Source: Motiliproteus sp. MSK22-1
GTDB lineage: Bacteria > Pseudomonadota > Gammaproteobacteria > Pseudomonadales > Balneatricaceae
Direction: 5' to 3'
Assembly: GCF_001968815.1 (NCBI RefSeq)
Contig: NZ_MIEQ01000018.1
Location: 1-64,000 of the forward strand
Length of the DNA: 64,000 nucleotides
Position 1 is the first letter of the stretch, and each line of letters starts with the position of its first letter. This document shows positions 46,832 to 55,157 of the stretch, one piece after another. A program made the position numbers and the translations under genes. The notes beneath the pieces are model-generated. The model saw only the letters and a program-made list of their open reading frames with translations, was not told the origin of the DNA and did no database searches.

Positions 46832-47613
46832 CCTTGAGTCTCCCTGAAGCTATTTGAATCTGTTTTCATTGGTGAGTCTTGTGTCTTGAACAGGGTTTCA
46901 AGCGTTATCCCCACGATAATGGCAACTAACGCAGAAAACAGCAGGCCTGTTTGGTTTGGCCAGTCAAAAGTGAAGGCCGCACAGCTGCCTGCAGTTATTG
47001 CACAGGCCCAGTAGGAATGGTTTTTCAAGGCAGGTACGATGATGCCAACAAATGCGACTATCATTGCAACATCCAGCCCCCAACTGGTCATATCGGGAAC
47101 CTGTTCTCCCAGTAGCACACCGGCTGCACTGAAAAAGACCCAATTGCTGTACATGGCCAAGGCGGACCCCAGATAGTAATAATGCAGCAACTGATGATCG
47201 CCAGGTGCTGGGTGGGGGGGATTGCGCTGGAGCTGGTGAATCCGGTTGCTGACGACTGCGTAGGTTTCATCGGTCAGAGTAAAGGCCATTATGATTTTCA
47301 GTCGCTGAGGCAAGTGAACGACTTTAGACATCAGGCTGGTGGCGTAGAGCATGTGTCTCAAGTTGACCACAAAGACGGTCAGTAGAATGATGGGTAACGC
47401 GGTTGATGAGGCCAAAAGAGTGACAGCTATGAATTGAGAGGCTCCGGCAAATACCATCACCGACATACCGAGAGCTGTCCAGCTAGATAAACCTTCCGAA
47501 ATGGCCATGGCCCCATAAACAATAGCAAAAGGCATTGCAGCCACTAGCAAAGGCAGCGTATCACGTGCACCGTTGATTCCTTGCTGGAAGGCGACAGATG
47601 GTTTTCTTGTCAT
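46828..47613 (-). CDS. azlC: AzlC-family branched-chain amino acid transporter
   Basis: The 261-residue inner-membrane protein shows the AzlC/YgaZ signature (GINGARDTLPLLVAAMPFAIVYGAMAISEGLS; GASQFIAVTLL; LRHMLYATSL). It is the large subunit of the AzlCD exporter. A 16-bp word upstream (47727) is shared with the araC gene, suggesting common control. Confidence 0.93.
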   Translation of the reverse strand: MTRKPSVAFQQGINGARDTLPLLVAAMPFAIVYGAMAISEGLSSWTALGMSVMVFAGASQFIAVTLLASSTALPIILLTVFVVNLRHMLYATSLMSKVVHLPQRLKIIMAFTLTDETYAVVSNRIHQLQRNPPHPAPGDHQLLHYYYLGSALAMYSNWVFFSAAGVLLGEQVPDMTSWGLDVAMIVAFVGIIVPALKNHSYWACAITAGSCAAFTFDWPNQTGLLFSALVAIIVGITLETLFKTQDSPMKTDSNSFRETQG

Positions 47614-47726
47614 TAATTTCTCCGTGTCTTGTCGGGAAGAACGCGCTATTTAATCGAACGAACTGACCGGATTGGCGAACTGTCAGTTATATAGAGGAGA
47701 GTCTATTGATGAAACAGAAAGCTGTC

Positions 47727-47742
47727 TTGTACGTTATTGACC
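47727..47742 (-). promoter_or_regulatory. Shared operator word upstream of azlC
   Basis: On the coding (minus) strand it reads GGTCAATAACGTACAA and lies 114-129 bp before the azlC start. The identical 16 bp occurs before the araC gene at 49577 in the same orientation. A chance 16-mer match is very unlikely in 64 kb. Probable binding site of the AraC regulator. Confidence 0.65.
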
Positions 47743-47838
47743 AGCAGGAGTTATTAAGCAGAGACAGGCGGTACTTATCCATTGCTCGTGTTTTTAAATA
47801 TCAGCTTGTTATAACTGGTTTAGCTTAGAGTCGTGTTG

Positions 47839-48117
47839 TTACACGGCCTGAAGACGCAGAGACACAGAGGTAAGAGGCCATTCAACCATCTTGAAGTAAG
47901 CGTTGGATGGATCATTTTTTTGCTTTCCTTGTTTTATCCATCTTCGGCAGGTTACTAAAATTCTTGCGGCTTCATTATGAGACAACAGAATACTCATCTG
48001 ATTCCAGGCGTACTCCTGCACGGTTTCAATTGAGTACAAATAGATATCAATATAGTCCTGCTCTTCTTCGCTCAGAAGAGAATCAGCGACCTTGAACAAT
48101 TTGTTAGTCACAGTCAT
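47839..48117 (-). CDS. Hypothetical protein, 92 aa
   Basis: The 92-residue protein is soluble and helical by composition (LLSEEEQDYIDIYLYSIETVQEYAWNQM, EAARILVTCRRWIKQGK), with no recognised family. It has a reasonable AGGTG ten bases before its ATG and an inverted repeat 16 bp upstream. It sits between azlC and the AraC gene on the same strand, which may or may not mean shared transcription. Confidence in coding is moderate. Confidence 0.55.
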   Translation of the reverse strand: MTVTNKLFKVADSLLSEEEQDYIDIYLYSIETVQEYAWNQMSILLSHNEAARILVTCRRWIKQGKQKNDPSNAYFKMVEWPLTSVSLRLQAV

Positions 48118-48132
48118 TTTTTAGTAGCACCT

Positions 48133-48153
48133 ATTTGTCGCTTGACGACAAAT
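48133..48153. promoter_or_regulatory. Inverted repeat ATTTGTCG-N5-CGACAAAT
   Basis: Two perfect 8-bp arms with a 5-bp spacer lie 16 bp before the ATG at 48117. The location fits an operator or 5'-UTR hairpin for the hypothetical gene. Confidence 0.45.
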
Positions 48154-48689
48154 TGTCCTTATATGCCAAAGAGCTCCAATCTTAACTTTTTGTTGAACAG
48201 AGCCCTGTTTTCCGGTTGCGTCAGAGCCGGAAAAAACCTGCATTTGTGCCCGGACTTTTCTGCTTTATCAAGCGAAAGCAGCCCTGTTTGATCCTGCAGG
48301 AAGTTGAGATGAGGTTTTCCGCTACTTCATGTCAGTGTGACAATGGAAGTATTTGTAAATTTTATAGATTGAGTTCGCTGAATACCACAATATTCATAAT
48401 ATTGTATATATAATCACGCTTTTTAAAGGCTTCTGAAATCAGGAAACCGTTGATAACAGACTTAATTACTAGGTGATTGGAATTATTAGTGATTTTTATC
48501 ACCACACTTTGGCAGAGCTAACCCGGATCTCATCTCTTTAATCCGATGATGAGAGTTGCCTGATGACGATTGTGGACATAGCGGAAGCTTAGGTTCCTTA
48601 CTGCCTTCGCTTGAAGTCGGTGACTGGTGATCGTTTTCAGTACCGCTTTATGTTCAAAGAGGCTCTTCAAAAGGTTGATAAAAACGAGC
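48154..48689. other. Intergenic region without a supported gene
   Basis: AT-rich sequence (a TATATATAAT run near 48405) and several weak hairpins are present; no reading frame has protein-like features. It probably contains the promoter for the 92-aa gene and the 3' end of the araC transcript. Confidence 0.45.
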
Positions 48690-49520
48690 TTAGTGGGTCG
48701 CTTTGAAGTAGCGCCCTGGAGTGATTCCCATCATCTTTTTAAAATGGCGATGAAGGTGGCTTTGATCGGTAAATCCGGTATCTGCAGCGATGTCTGATAG
48801 TTTAGCACCTTGCCTGATCAGTTTTTTTGCTTTTTGGATACGCAGTACCACTTGGTAGGCATGAGGAGGAAGACCTACATGGCGCTGAAATAAGCGTGCC
48901 AGATAGTGTGGGTTTAGCTCCACCAGTTGAGCTAGCTGTTGTAAAGAAACGTTCTCGTTGAGATGGTTACAGAGGTAGTTTTTAACGTTCTGAACAGTCA
49001 CGGGTTGTCGATCAACAGCGGGTAAATAGCTACCACGGCCACCATGTCGTTGAATAAACTGAGTCATTACTTCCAGATAATAGCTCTGTCGTTCCAGAGG
49101 ATTGTTGGAATATTGCAGCAGGTCGAACATCTGACGCAGTTTTGCGGCCATATAAGGATCGTATATGACGGGGTTAGTAAACCAGGGAATGCCACTGTTA
49201 GGGCCCTGTAATTCTTCAGAAACCAGAGCTAACATCTCAGGAGTCGGGTAAATGGCCCGATAAGACCAGCCATTTTCACTGACACAATGACCATCATGTA
49301 CCTGGTCCGCATTCACCAGAATAATACTGTTCTGAGGCGCGATATGGTTACTACCCTCTCGGTAGAACTGTTGCGCTCCCGTATCTATGACGCCAATGCA
49401 AAAACCTTCATGAACATGACGGGAAAACCGTTGAAGGTGGTAGTTTGCATTCAATAGCTCAAGACCGCCAAGATCTTCCGCGTAGCTGTAGTGGGCAGTA
49501 TCTTTGATTTTTTGAACCAT
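48690..49520 (-). CDS. AraC-family regulator next to azlCD
   Basis: The 276-residue protein has an N-terminal cupin-like sensor region and a C-terminal AraC HTH pair (LQQLAQLVELNPHYLARLFQRHVGLPPHAYQ and AKLSDIAADTGFTDQSHLHRHFKKMMGITPGRY). AraC regulators beside azlCD are common, and this gene shares a 16-bp upstream word with azlC, so it likely controls azlCD and itself. Confidence 0.9.
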   Translation of the reverse strand: MVQKIKDTAHYSYAEDLGGLELLNANYHLQRFSRHVHEGFCIGVIDTGAQQFYREGSNHIAPQNSIILVNADQVHDGHCVSENGWSYRAIYPTPEMLALVSEELQGPNSGIPWFTNPVIYDPYMAAKLRQMFDLLQYSNNPLERQSYYLEVMTQFIQRHGGRGSYLPAVDRQPVTVQNVKNYLCNHLNENVSLQQLAQLVELNPHYLARLFQRHVGLPPHAYQVVLRIQKAKKLIRQGAKLSDIAADTGFTDQSHLHRHFKKMMGITPGRYFKATH

Positions 49521-49576
49521 CTGTCTATTCCGTCTCTTTCAGACGTACAGTTTAGCAAAGTCGTCTACCAGTCGTT

Positions 49577-49592
49577 TTGTACGTTATTGACC
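49577..49592 (-). promoter_or_regulatory. Shared operator word upstream of the araC gene
   Basis: The coding strand reads GGTCAATAACGTACAA, 57-72 bp before the AraC start, identical to the word upstream of azlC (47727). The rest of the 49521-49813 gap holds no gene. Confidence 0.65.
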
Positions 49593-49813
49593 TTAGGGAG
49601 CTGACCAGGCACTGTTTTCTATACTTAACTACATAAAATAATTAAGATTTTCCTGTCGAAAGACTACCTTCTGGGAAGCCAGTATAAGATTGTCTGCGAT
49701 CTTTGACTAATAATGAAATGTAGGTACAACTTTTGGTGCATAATTGTTTTGATAATATTCTACCTGTTGATGAGTATGGTGGCGGCTTAGCCACTAGTTG
49801 AGACTATAAAACA

Positions 49814-50755
49814 ATGGCCAATTTTTATACGGAAGATAGAATTAGTATTAAAACGCTGGATGATATCGTTAGTCGTCCCCATTATGAAGCTTCTGTGCCT
49901 CCACGACGTTCGTTGTTTCGCTACGTGCTGGCGGCTTATTCATTTCCTCGAAAAATAGCCTGCTGCAGTGTCAGTGACTGTTATCAGAATCACAAAAAAG
50001 GTTACTTAGTGCGGACTGCGGAAAGCGGTGAATGCAGTATTTGTGAAAACTGCGCTAAACGCTTTATGGATCCGCAGGCATTGACCCCTCCAAAGGCCTC
50101 CCGTCGCCGGTCTTCGCCATCAGCCTCGTCCAGAGCCAGCTCGACGGGCAGCTCTCCCAGAGCCTCTAGACCAGTGATTCAATCAGCAATTCGGCATATT
50201 GAGCTGGATACTTTTATCAGCCAAAGTGAAGGCATCAAGGAAAGAGTTAAAGAACTCAAGCAGATGTCCAAAGGGGCAAACTGGTTGTTTAAGTCTTTAA
50301 GCCAATTTCAAAAAACTTATCCTGCTGAGTTGTTTTCAGCGTTAGAAGAGTTGCGGCTTAAAAAAGAGGAAAGTACTGTCTATGAGCAACTGATAGAGAG
50401 TAATGCCACCGATCAGCAATTACAGAACGTGGAACAGTTAGCGGGACTGGGGGTGTTTTCTGCGGACCTCGACATTCGACAACTGTTGATTGAACGTATT
50501 CTCAAACCCTTGAAGGAATTAGACGAAAAGGCTAAAAAAGTGGAGTCTCAAGGGAGTATAGGTGTGCCTGTTGATTGGTCTGATCAGGTGGAGGGCTACT
50601 TTATATTAGCTGAAAAACTGATCGCTGAGGCTCAGCTGTTTTTCTCTGAAGAAAACCTTGAAAGGCTCAAGAGTATTCCCCTTACACCTAAAGCAGCACA
50701 GACTGTTCGAACTTTGCGATGGGACTGTGAAAAAGGTGATGTTGTTAAGAGTTAG
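49814..50755 (+). CDS. Uncharacterised Cys-cluster, Ser/Arg-rich, coiled-coil protein
   Basis: The 313-residue protein has three parts: an N-terminal segment with six cysteines at 50, 51, 56, 74, 77 and 80 (CC-x4-C and C-x2-C-x2-C, a likely zinc or cluster site), a Ser/Arg-rich flexible linker at about 95-120, and a helical C-terminal half with coiled-coil composition (KERVKELKQMSK, LKPLKELDEKAKKVESQ). No signal peptide or membrane segment is seen. I do not recognise a family. There is no clear Shine-Dalgarno sequence. It is convergent with the Oxidored-like gene. Confidence 0.7.
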   Translation: MANFYTEDRISIKTLDDIVSRPHYEASVPPRRSLFRYVLAAYSFPRKIACCSVSDCYQNHKKGYLVRTAESGECSICENCAKRFMDPQALTPPKASRRRSSPSASSRASSTGSSPRASRPVIQSAIRHIELDTFISQSEGIKERVKELKQMSKGANWLFKSLSQFQKTYPAELFSALEELRLKKEESTVYEQLIESNATDQQLQNVEQLAGLGVFSADLDIRQLLIERILKPLKELDEKAKKVESQGSIGVPVDWSDQVEGYFILAEKLIAEAQLFFSEENLERLKSIPLTPKAAQTVRTLRWDCEKGDVVKS

Positions 50756-50790
50756 TTACTCATAACGGGTAACAGCGTAAAACGGGAAGG

Positions 50791-50814
50791 GTGGGCTCTA
50801 GAGCCAGGGCCCAC
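50791..50814. terminator. GC-rich hairpin between convergent genes
   Basis: GTGGGC/GCCCAC arms enclose GGCTCTAGAGCC, itself a 12-bp palindrome (50794-50805). It lies between two convergent stop codons and probably acts as a 3'-end stem. No T-tract is present. Its right side merges with dispersed repeat copy B. Confidence 0.45.
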
Positions 50815-50856
50815 TGAGAACACAGTAGACTTATTCATAGGTTCTCTAACGATAGA
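50804..50856. repeat. Dispersed repeat, copy B
   Basis: Aligns without gaps to 26564-26616; about 83 percent of the first 47 bases match. The repeat lies in the gap and reaches into the 3' end of the Oxidored-like gene. Confidence 0.55.
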
Positions 50857-51037
50857 AACAATCTGGATCTATAGGTTTTGGTTTGGATTGTTTTTGAGCC
50901 GGTGACTTTATACCTTGCTGTTCTTTCCATCGGCGTAATTCTTCAAAATAGGCATCCCATACACAAGGGCAGCAACTTCCTCCACCACAGCATTCATTAG
51001 GTGCTGGTTTAGTGGGTTTTTCCAGTTTATCAGGCAT
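50846..51037 (-). CDS. Oxidored-like domain protein
   Basis: The 63-residue protein shows the Oxidored-like (PF09791) pattern: KPTKPAPNECCGGGSCCPCVWDAYFEELRRW, with paired cysteines followed by VWDxYxxEL. The domain occurs as short bacterial proteins and in eukaryotic mitochondrial factors; its role in bacteria is unknown. It is a lone gene. The 325 bp upstream (51038-51362) hold no other gene. Confidence 0.85.
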   Translation of the reverse strand: MPDKLEKPTKPAPNECCGGGSCCPCVWDAYFEELRRWKEQQGIKSPAQKQSKPKPIDPDCFYR

Positions 51038-51362
51038 AGATATAATCTCGGACTGAAGCTTCGCGTCAAAAAAGATGAATCAGGCCCCGGGAAAAGGGTT
51101 TCATCTAAGTATGTCTGTGATTTCAAATATACTACGGGAAATGCCTACAGAGCTCTACGTTGATCAGGTTCGATGCTGTATCTCGAATGTTTTCTGGATA
51201 TTGGACGATAATGAGTCGGAAAATGGCCGTATTTTCCCTTAAATCGCATGAGTTTCCATTAATTCTCGATCTTGTTGAAATTATTTCCAGCTCAGAGGCG
51301 AGAGAATGAAATATGATTAATAAGCCCCTTAACGGCTACGGAAGATTGGGGAGGAAATAGCC

Positions 51363-51740
51363 ATGATTCAGAGAATCTATGATAATGAACCTGGTATGCT
51401 GGAGTTTGTGGCCAGCGGTAAACTGACCGACTTTGAATACCAGTCCGTTCTCATTCCACAGGTAGAAAACGCAATTCAGGAGTCTGGCAAAATTAATGTG
51501 CTGTGGAAGATGGATAATTTTGACGGCTGGGAGCTGCATGCCGCCTGGGATGAGTTTCTGCTGGCGTTAAAGACTCGAGATACAATCGAAAGAATAGCCC
51601 TTGTGGGTGATAAACCCTGGCAGAAAAAATTAGTGACCTATCTTAAGCCACTAACTCACGCGGAGGTCCAATACTATGACAGTGATCGTAGTGAGGAGGC
51701 TCAAGACTGGCTGAAACACTCGGATGAAGTGAAACACTAG
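51363..51740 (+). CDS. SpoIIAA-like (STAS-related) protein
   Basis: The 125-residue protein matches the SpoIIAA-like group (PF11964): a start like MIQRIYDNEPGMLEFVASGKLTDFEYQ, a KINVLWKMDNFDGWE strand, and ERIALVGDKPWQKKLVTYLKPLTHAEVQYYD. These are small soluble STAS-fold proteins, often of unknown role and sometimes lipid-associated. A strong terminator follows at 51809. Confidence 0.9.
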   Translation: MIQRIYDNEPGMLEFVASGKLTDFEYQSVLIPQVENAIQESGKINVLWKMDNFDGWELHAAWDEFLLALKTRDTIERIALVGDKPWQKKLVTYLKPLTHAEVQYYDSDRSEEAQDWLKHSDEVKH

Positions 51741-51808
51741 GCTGCACTGAAACAGTACCGGCACTTCTTATCAAAGAAGCCAAATGACTAAAACGCATTA
51801 AAATGTGC

Positions 51809-51836
51809 GAAGGGGCCAAAAGGTCCCTTCTTTTTT
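51809..51836 (+). terminator. Rho-independent terminator
   Basis: GAAGGGGCC and GGTCCCTTC form a 9-bp stem (one G-T pair) with an AAAA loop, followed by six T residues. It ends the SpoIIAA-like gene. Confidence 0.92.
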
Positions 51837-51858
51837 GGCTGATACTGATCGCTGGCCA

Positions 51859-52896
51859 TTAGTTATCCGATAACACAATGGTGAATAATTCTGTCTTAGA
51901 CTCTCGCCCTCTGAGTTGCACTGAGTGCTTAGGTTGTGCCTGATAGCTGGATGGAAGCTGTATATGCTGTAGCAGTTCCGATGAAATCAGCAGGGGACAG
52001 TCAAGAGTCTTGCAATGGCTTTCGATTCTGGCTGCGGTATTTACGGTGTCGCCAAAGTAGGATATTTCCTGTTTTTGATCTCCGCATTCACTAATGACAA
52101 CAGGACCACCATGGAGGCCAACCCGAAAGCGGGGGACGGTCTGGAACTGCTGTTTATATTTTTCGGATTTTTCTACTACTCGCCGGACAATTGCAAAGTA
52201 GCAGTCGATAGCGCGTATGTTTTCTTCCGGGCTTTTAAGAGGCCAGGTAACGACCACCTGATCACCAACATAGCGATGAATCTCACCCCCAAATTCGATA
52301 ATCGGCTCAGATATATCGAAAAAAAACTGAGTAATCATGGTCTGTACACCTAAGTCTCCCAGACGCTCGGTTAAGGCGGTCGAGTCTGCCAGATCGAGAA
52401 AAAGAAATATGGTGTCTTCATGAACGGGTTGATGGTAACGGCCGAGGATAAAATTGACTAATGTTCGAGCACCGATGATACGGACAATCTGAGTGATGGT
52501 CAGCAAGACTGTGGCAACCAGAATGACGATAACAACGGTTTGATAAAAGTCTGGACTAAGTAAAAATTTGAAACTAAGTGCTTCGAGGAATATTGCCTGA
52601 CTGATAAAGCCAGACAGGATTACAATATTGGTTAATACAAAGGCTTTAACGGCGATAACCTTAAGAAAATACATCCGGCGGATCATGGCGCCGTAGCGAC
52701 TGGGTATCCAGAACAGATCAAAGGCCAGGTATAGAGAAGCACCAAAAAACCAGCTAAAGCTATCAAAAGCCAGATTGTTATATTCAACGGGGATGCTGGA
52801 TTCACGCGTCAGATAACTGTGAGTAAAGCCTGCCAGCACTGAAAGGGCTATCAGAGTAATATACAGGCGAATTCTTTGACGTGTTCGTCTGGACAA
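51859..52896 (-). CDS. Membrane-bound class III adenylate/guanylate cyclase
   Basis: The 345-residue protein has about four N-terminal membrane helices (residues 1-150) and a C-terminal class III cyclase domain: FLFLDLADSTALTERLG (metal-binding Asp), GGEIHRYVGDQVVVTW (second metal Asp) and YFGDTVNTAARIESHCK (transition-state Asn/Arg). The Lys usual before the second Asp is not visible, so substrate choice (ATP or GTP) is open. An 8-bp inverted repeat lies 21 bp upstream. Confidence 0.9.
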   Translation of the reverse strand: MSRRTRQRIRLYITLIALSVLAGFTHSYLTRESSIPVEYNNLAFDSFSWFFGASLYLAFDLFWIPSRYGAMIRRMYFLKVIAVKAFVLTNIVILSGFISQAIFLEALSFKFLLSPDFYQTVVIVILVATVLLTITQIVRIIGARTLVNFILGRYHQPVHEDTIFLFLDLADSTALTERLGDLGVQTMITQFFFDISEPIIEFGGEIHRYVGDQVVVTWPLKSPEENIRAIDCYFAIVRRVVEKSEKYKQQFQTVPRFRVGLHGGPVVISECGDQKQEISYFGDTVNTAARIESHCKTLDCPLLISSELLQHIQLPSSYQAQPKHSVQLRGRESKTELFTIVLSDN

Positions 52897-52916
52897 TTGA
52901 GCTTCCTGTTTGCGGG

Positions 52917-52937
52917 TCAGTACTGCATTAGTACTGA
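52917..52937. promoter_or_regulatory. Inverted repeat upstream of the cyclase gene
   Basis: TCAGTACT-GCATT-AGTACTGA, a perfect 8-bp inverted repeat with 5-bp spacer, lies 21 bp before the start codon. It could be an operator or a 5'-UTR hairpin. The rest of the 52897-53233 gap shows nothing. Confidence 0.45.
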
Positions 52938-53233
52938 GGTTCCTGTGTGTTTGGAAAAAGCTGCGACTAAGCCAGATAATGAATGAAAGGAGTTGTTCGC
53001 AGGTTTCCTGCTTGGATCATAACGTTAATCAGGAGTCAGGAGAACCTGAGTCGCTATTGGCCAAAGCGCGTTGGCTGGGATGATGGTATCTGTTTCAGAT
53101 TCTCTATCCGAAATGATCAGGTATAATCTCCAGGTTGTAACGGAGACCTTGCCATTTTGATAGGCGATACGTTTGATTGATGGTGATGTTTGATTAGCGG
53201 TGCGGTGTCGGGGTGTAGTATGAGTTTGAATTC

Positions 53234-53908
53234 ATGAGTGACAAATTACCGATCCTGTATACTTTTCGGCGCTGTCCATATGCCATTCGAGCTCGTTTGG
53301 CTATTGCCCGTAGCGGTCAGTCGGTGGTTTGGCGAGAAGTGGCTTTGAAGGCAAAACCAGACAGTCTGTTGAACATTTCGCCAAAAGCAACGGTACCGGT
53401 GCTGCAACTGGAGACGGGCAAGGTTATCGACGAAAGTTGGGAAATCATGCTCTGGGCACTGGAGCAGAATGATCCCGAGCGTTGGCTTGATCCTGATACC
53501 AGCATTCAGCATCAGATTAATGGATTGATTCTTGAAAACGATGTGCACTTTAAACCTTGTCTTGATCGTTACAAGTATGCCGATAGGTATCCGGAAAAAC
53601 CTGCTGAGGCATATCGGTCAGAGGGGGAAGTATTTCTGGCGCAGCTGGAGCAGCGTCTGAAATTGACATCCTATTTGGCGGGTGAACGCTTGACCTTGGC
53701 AGATGCTGCTATTTTTCCTTTTATTCGTCAGTTTGCCGGGGTGGATCCTGGCTGGTTTGAAAGGGCTCCTTATCCTCGAGTACAGCGCTGGTTGCAGCAA
53801 TGGCTGGACTCGGAGCTGTTTCAATCAATAATGGTAAAATATTCTCCGTGGCAGGAAGGGGATGATCCTATCGTGTTTCCAGTTCCGCGATCAGTGCTCA
53901 ATAGTTAA
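53234..53908 (+). CDS. Glutathione S-transferase family protein
   Basis: The 224-residue protein has the GST N-terminal thioredoxin fold (LYTFRRCPYAIRARLAIARSGQ, KATVPVLQLETGKVIDESWEI with the cis-Pro and Ser of the glutathione site) and an all-helical C-terminus (TSYLAGERLTLADAAIFPFIRQF). The CPYA suggests a Cys-type active site, as in Nu or omega-like GSTs. Single-gene unit; substrate unknown. Confidence 0.92.
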   Translation: MSDKLPILYTFRRCPYAIRARLAIARSGQSVVWREVALKAKPDSLLNISPKATVPVLQLETGKVIDESWEIMLWALEQNDPERWLDPDTSIQHQINGLILENDVHFKPCLDRYKYADRYPEKPAEAYRSEGEVFLAQLEQRLKLTSYLAGERLTLADAAIFPFIRQFAGVDPGWFERAPYPRVQRWLQQWLDSELFQSIMVKYSPWQEGDDPIVFPVPRSVLNS

Positions 53909-53951
53909 GTAATTTCTTATTTGACAGTTTCTTTGTGTCTCTCTATAACGG

Positions 53952-54140
53952 GTACCCAGCGCTTTCAGGTGCCCTAACCGAATATTGGTAACGGGAGAAT
54001 CGGGAAATCGGTGAAAGTCCGATACGTGCCCAACGCTGTATAGGAGATTACACAGAACAGGTGGAAACCAGCCACTGGCTGTTAAATAGCTGGGAAGGCT
54101 TCTGTGTAAAGTGATCCTGAGTCAGAAGACCGGCCTGATA
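53952..54140 (+). promoter_or_regulatory. Cobalamin riboswitch
   Basis: The leader of bluB has the B12 element features: the 5' part GGTGCC, GGGAATCGGTGAAAGTCCG-like core (here GGGAAATCGGTGAAAGTCCG), the B12 box CCAGCCACTGG and the 3' AAGACCGGCCTG segment. The ends are approximate. In this position it should turn down bluB when adenosylcobalamin is high. Confidence 0.93.
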
Positions 54141-54197
54141 GCTGATTAGAGATGTTTGGTCAGACACTCTTAATTTTCCATAGCAAGGGGAATATAT

Positions 54198-55013
54198 ATG
54201 GAAAACTCAGCGGAATATAATCCAGTAGCCTCTCAATCCTCAGGCATTGATTCACTCAGTGGCGCGGACAGCAATGGCCTGAAAAACCATCAGTCGGAGG
54301 TCCAGTTTGATCAACAGGAACGAGATGGCCTTTACAAAACAATTTTTAATCGCCGTGATGTACGGGGCCAGTTTAAGTCTGATCCTATTCCAGACGAGGT
54401 TCTTGGTCGTATCCTTTATGCTGCCCACCATGCGCCATCAGTAGGTTTTATGCAGCCCTGGGATTTTATGGTGATAAGGGATCCTGGAGTAAAAAAACAA
54501 GTCCATGAATCTTTTCTAGTGGCCCATAACGAAGCGGTAGAAATGTTCCCAGAGGAAAAGCGGGATACCTACAGATCCCTCAAACTGGAAGGGATTATGG
54601 AGTCGCCGGTGAATATTTGCATTACTTGTGACCGTAAACGCACAGGTCCAACCGTTATCGGTCGTACCCATATCAAATCGATGGATGTTTATAGCAGCGT
54701 TTGTGCCGTGCAAAATTTGTGGCTAGCGGCTAGAGCAGAAGGGTTGGGTGTCGGTTGGGTCAGTATTGTTAAACAGCGAGAATTGCAGTCTGCTCTGGGG
54801 ATTCCGTCAAATATAGTACCTGTTGCTTATCTCTGTGTTGGTTATGTCAGTCACTTTTTTGCTAAACCGGAGTTGGAAAGTGCTGGCTGGCTTCCTCGTC
54901 AACCGTTGGAGGAGCTGGTGCATTTTGATCAATGGCAAAACCACGCCAGTCCGGAACAGGAATCCCTCATAGAACAGATTCAAGAGCTGCGTGATTTTCC
55001 AGCGAGCTTTTAG
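54198..55013 (+). CDS. bluB: 5,6-Dimethylbenzimidazole synthase
   Basis: BluB cleaves reduced FMN with O2 to make DMB, the lower ligand of cobalamin. The 271-residue nitroreductase-fold protein has the BluB core (FNRRDVRGQF, AAHHAPSVGFMQPWDFMVIRD, GRTHIKSMDVYSSVCAVQNLWLAARAEGLGVGWVS, VAYLCVGYV). The first about 45 residues are extra and low-complexity. The upstream cobalamin riboswitch supports the role. No other cobalamin gene is nearby, so it works with a pathway elsewhere, or with salvaged corrinoid. Confidence 0.95.
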   Translation: MENSAEYNPVASQSSGIDSLSGADSNGLKNHQSEVQFDQQERDGLYKTIFNRRDVRGQFKSDPIPDEVLGRILYAAHHAPSVGFMQPWDFMVIRDPGVKKQVHESFLVAHNEAVEMFPEEKRDTYRSLKLEGIMESPVNICITCDRKRTGPTVIGRTHIKSMDVYSSVCAVQNLWLAARAEGLGVGWVSIVKQRELQSALGIPSNIVPVAYLCVGYVSHFFAKPELESAGWLPRQPLEELVHFDQWQNHASPEQESLIEQIQELRDFPASF

Positions 55014-55157
55014 TGGCCTCTAAGTCAGGCTGCCTGCTTTGTAATGGGATTAGCTCAATACTGTTTTTTATCAGCATTGGTCGAAGTCGATCGGTTTCGT
55101 TGTGTTGGCAGTGGAATGGATGGGAGGATCTTATTCAGATCCTCTTTCAGGACACTT

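Noticed and set aside
48216-48413. 65-codon frame in the araC-azl gap
   Set aside because: Low-complexity, no ribosome binding site, and it covers an AT-rich probable promoter area.
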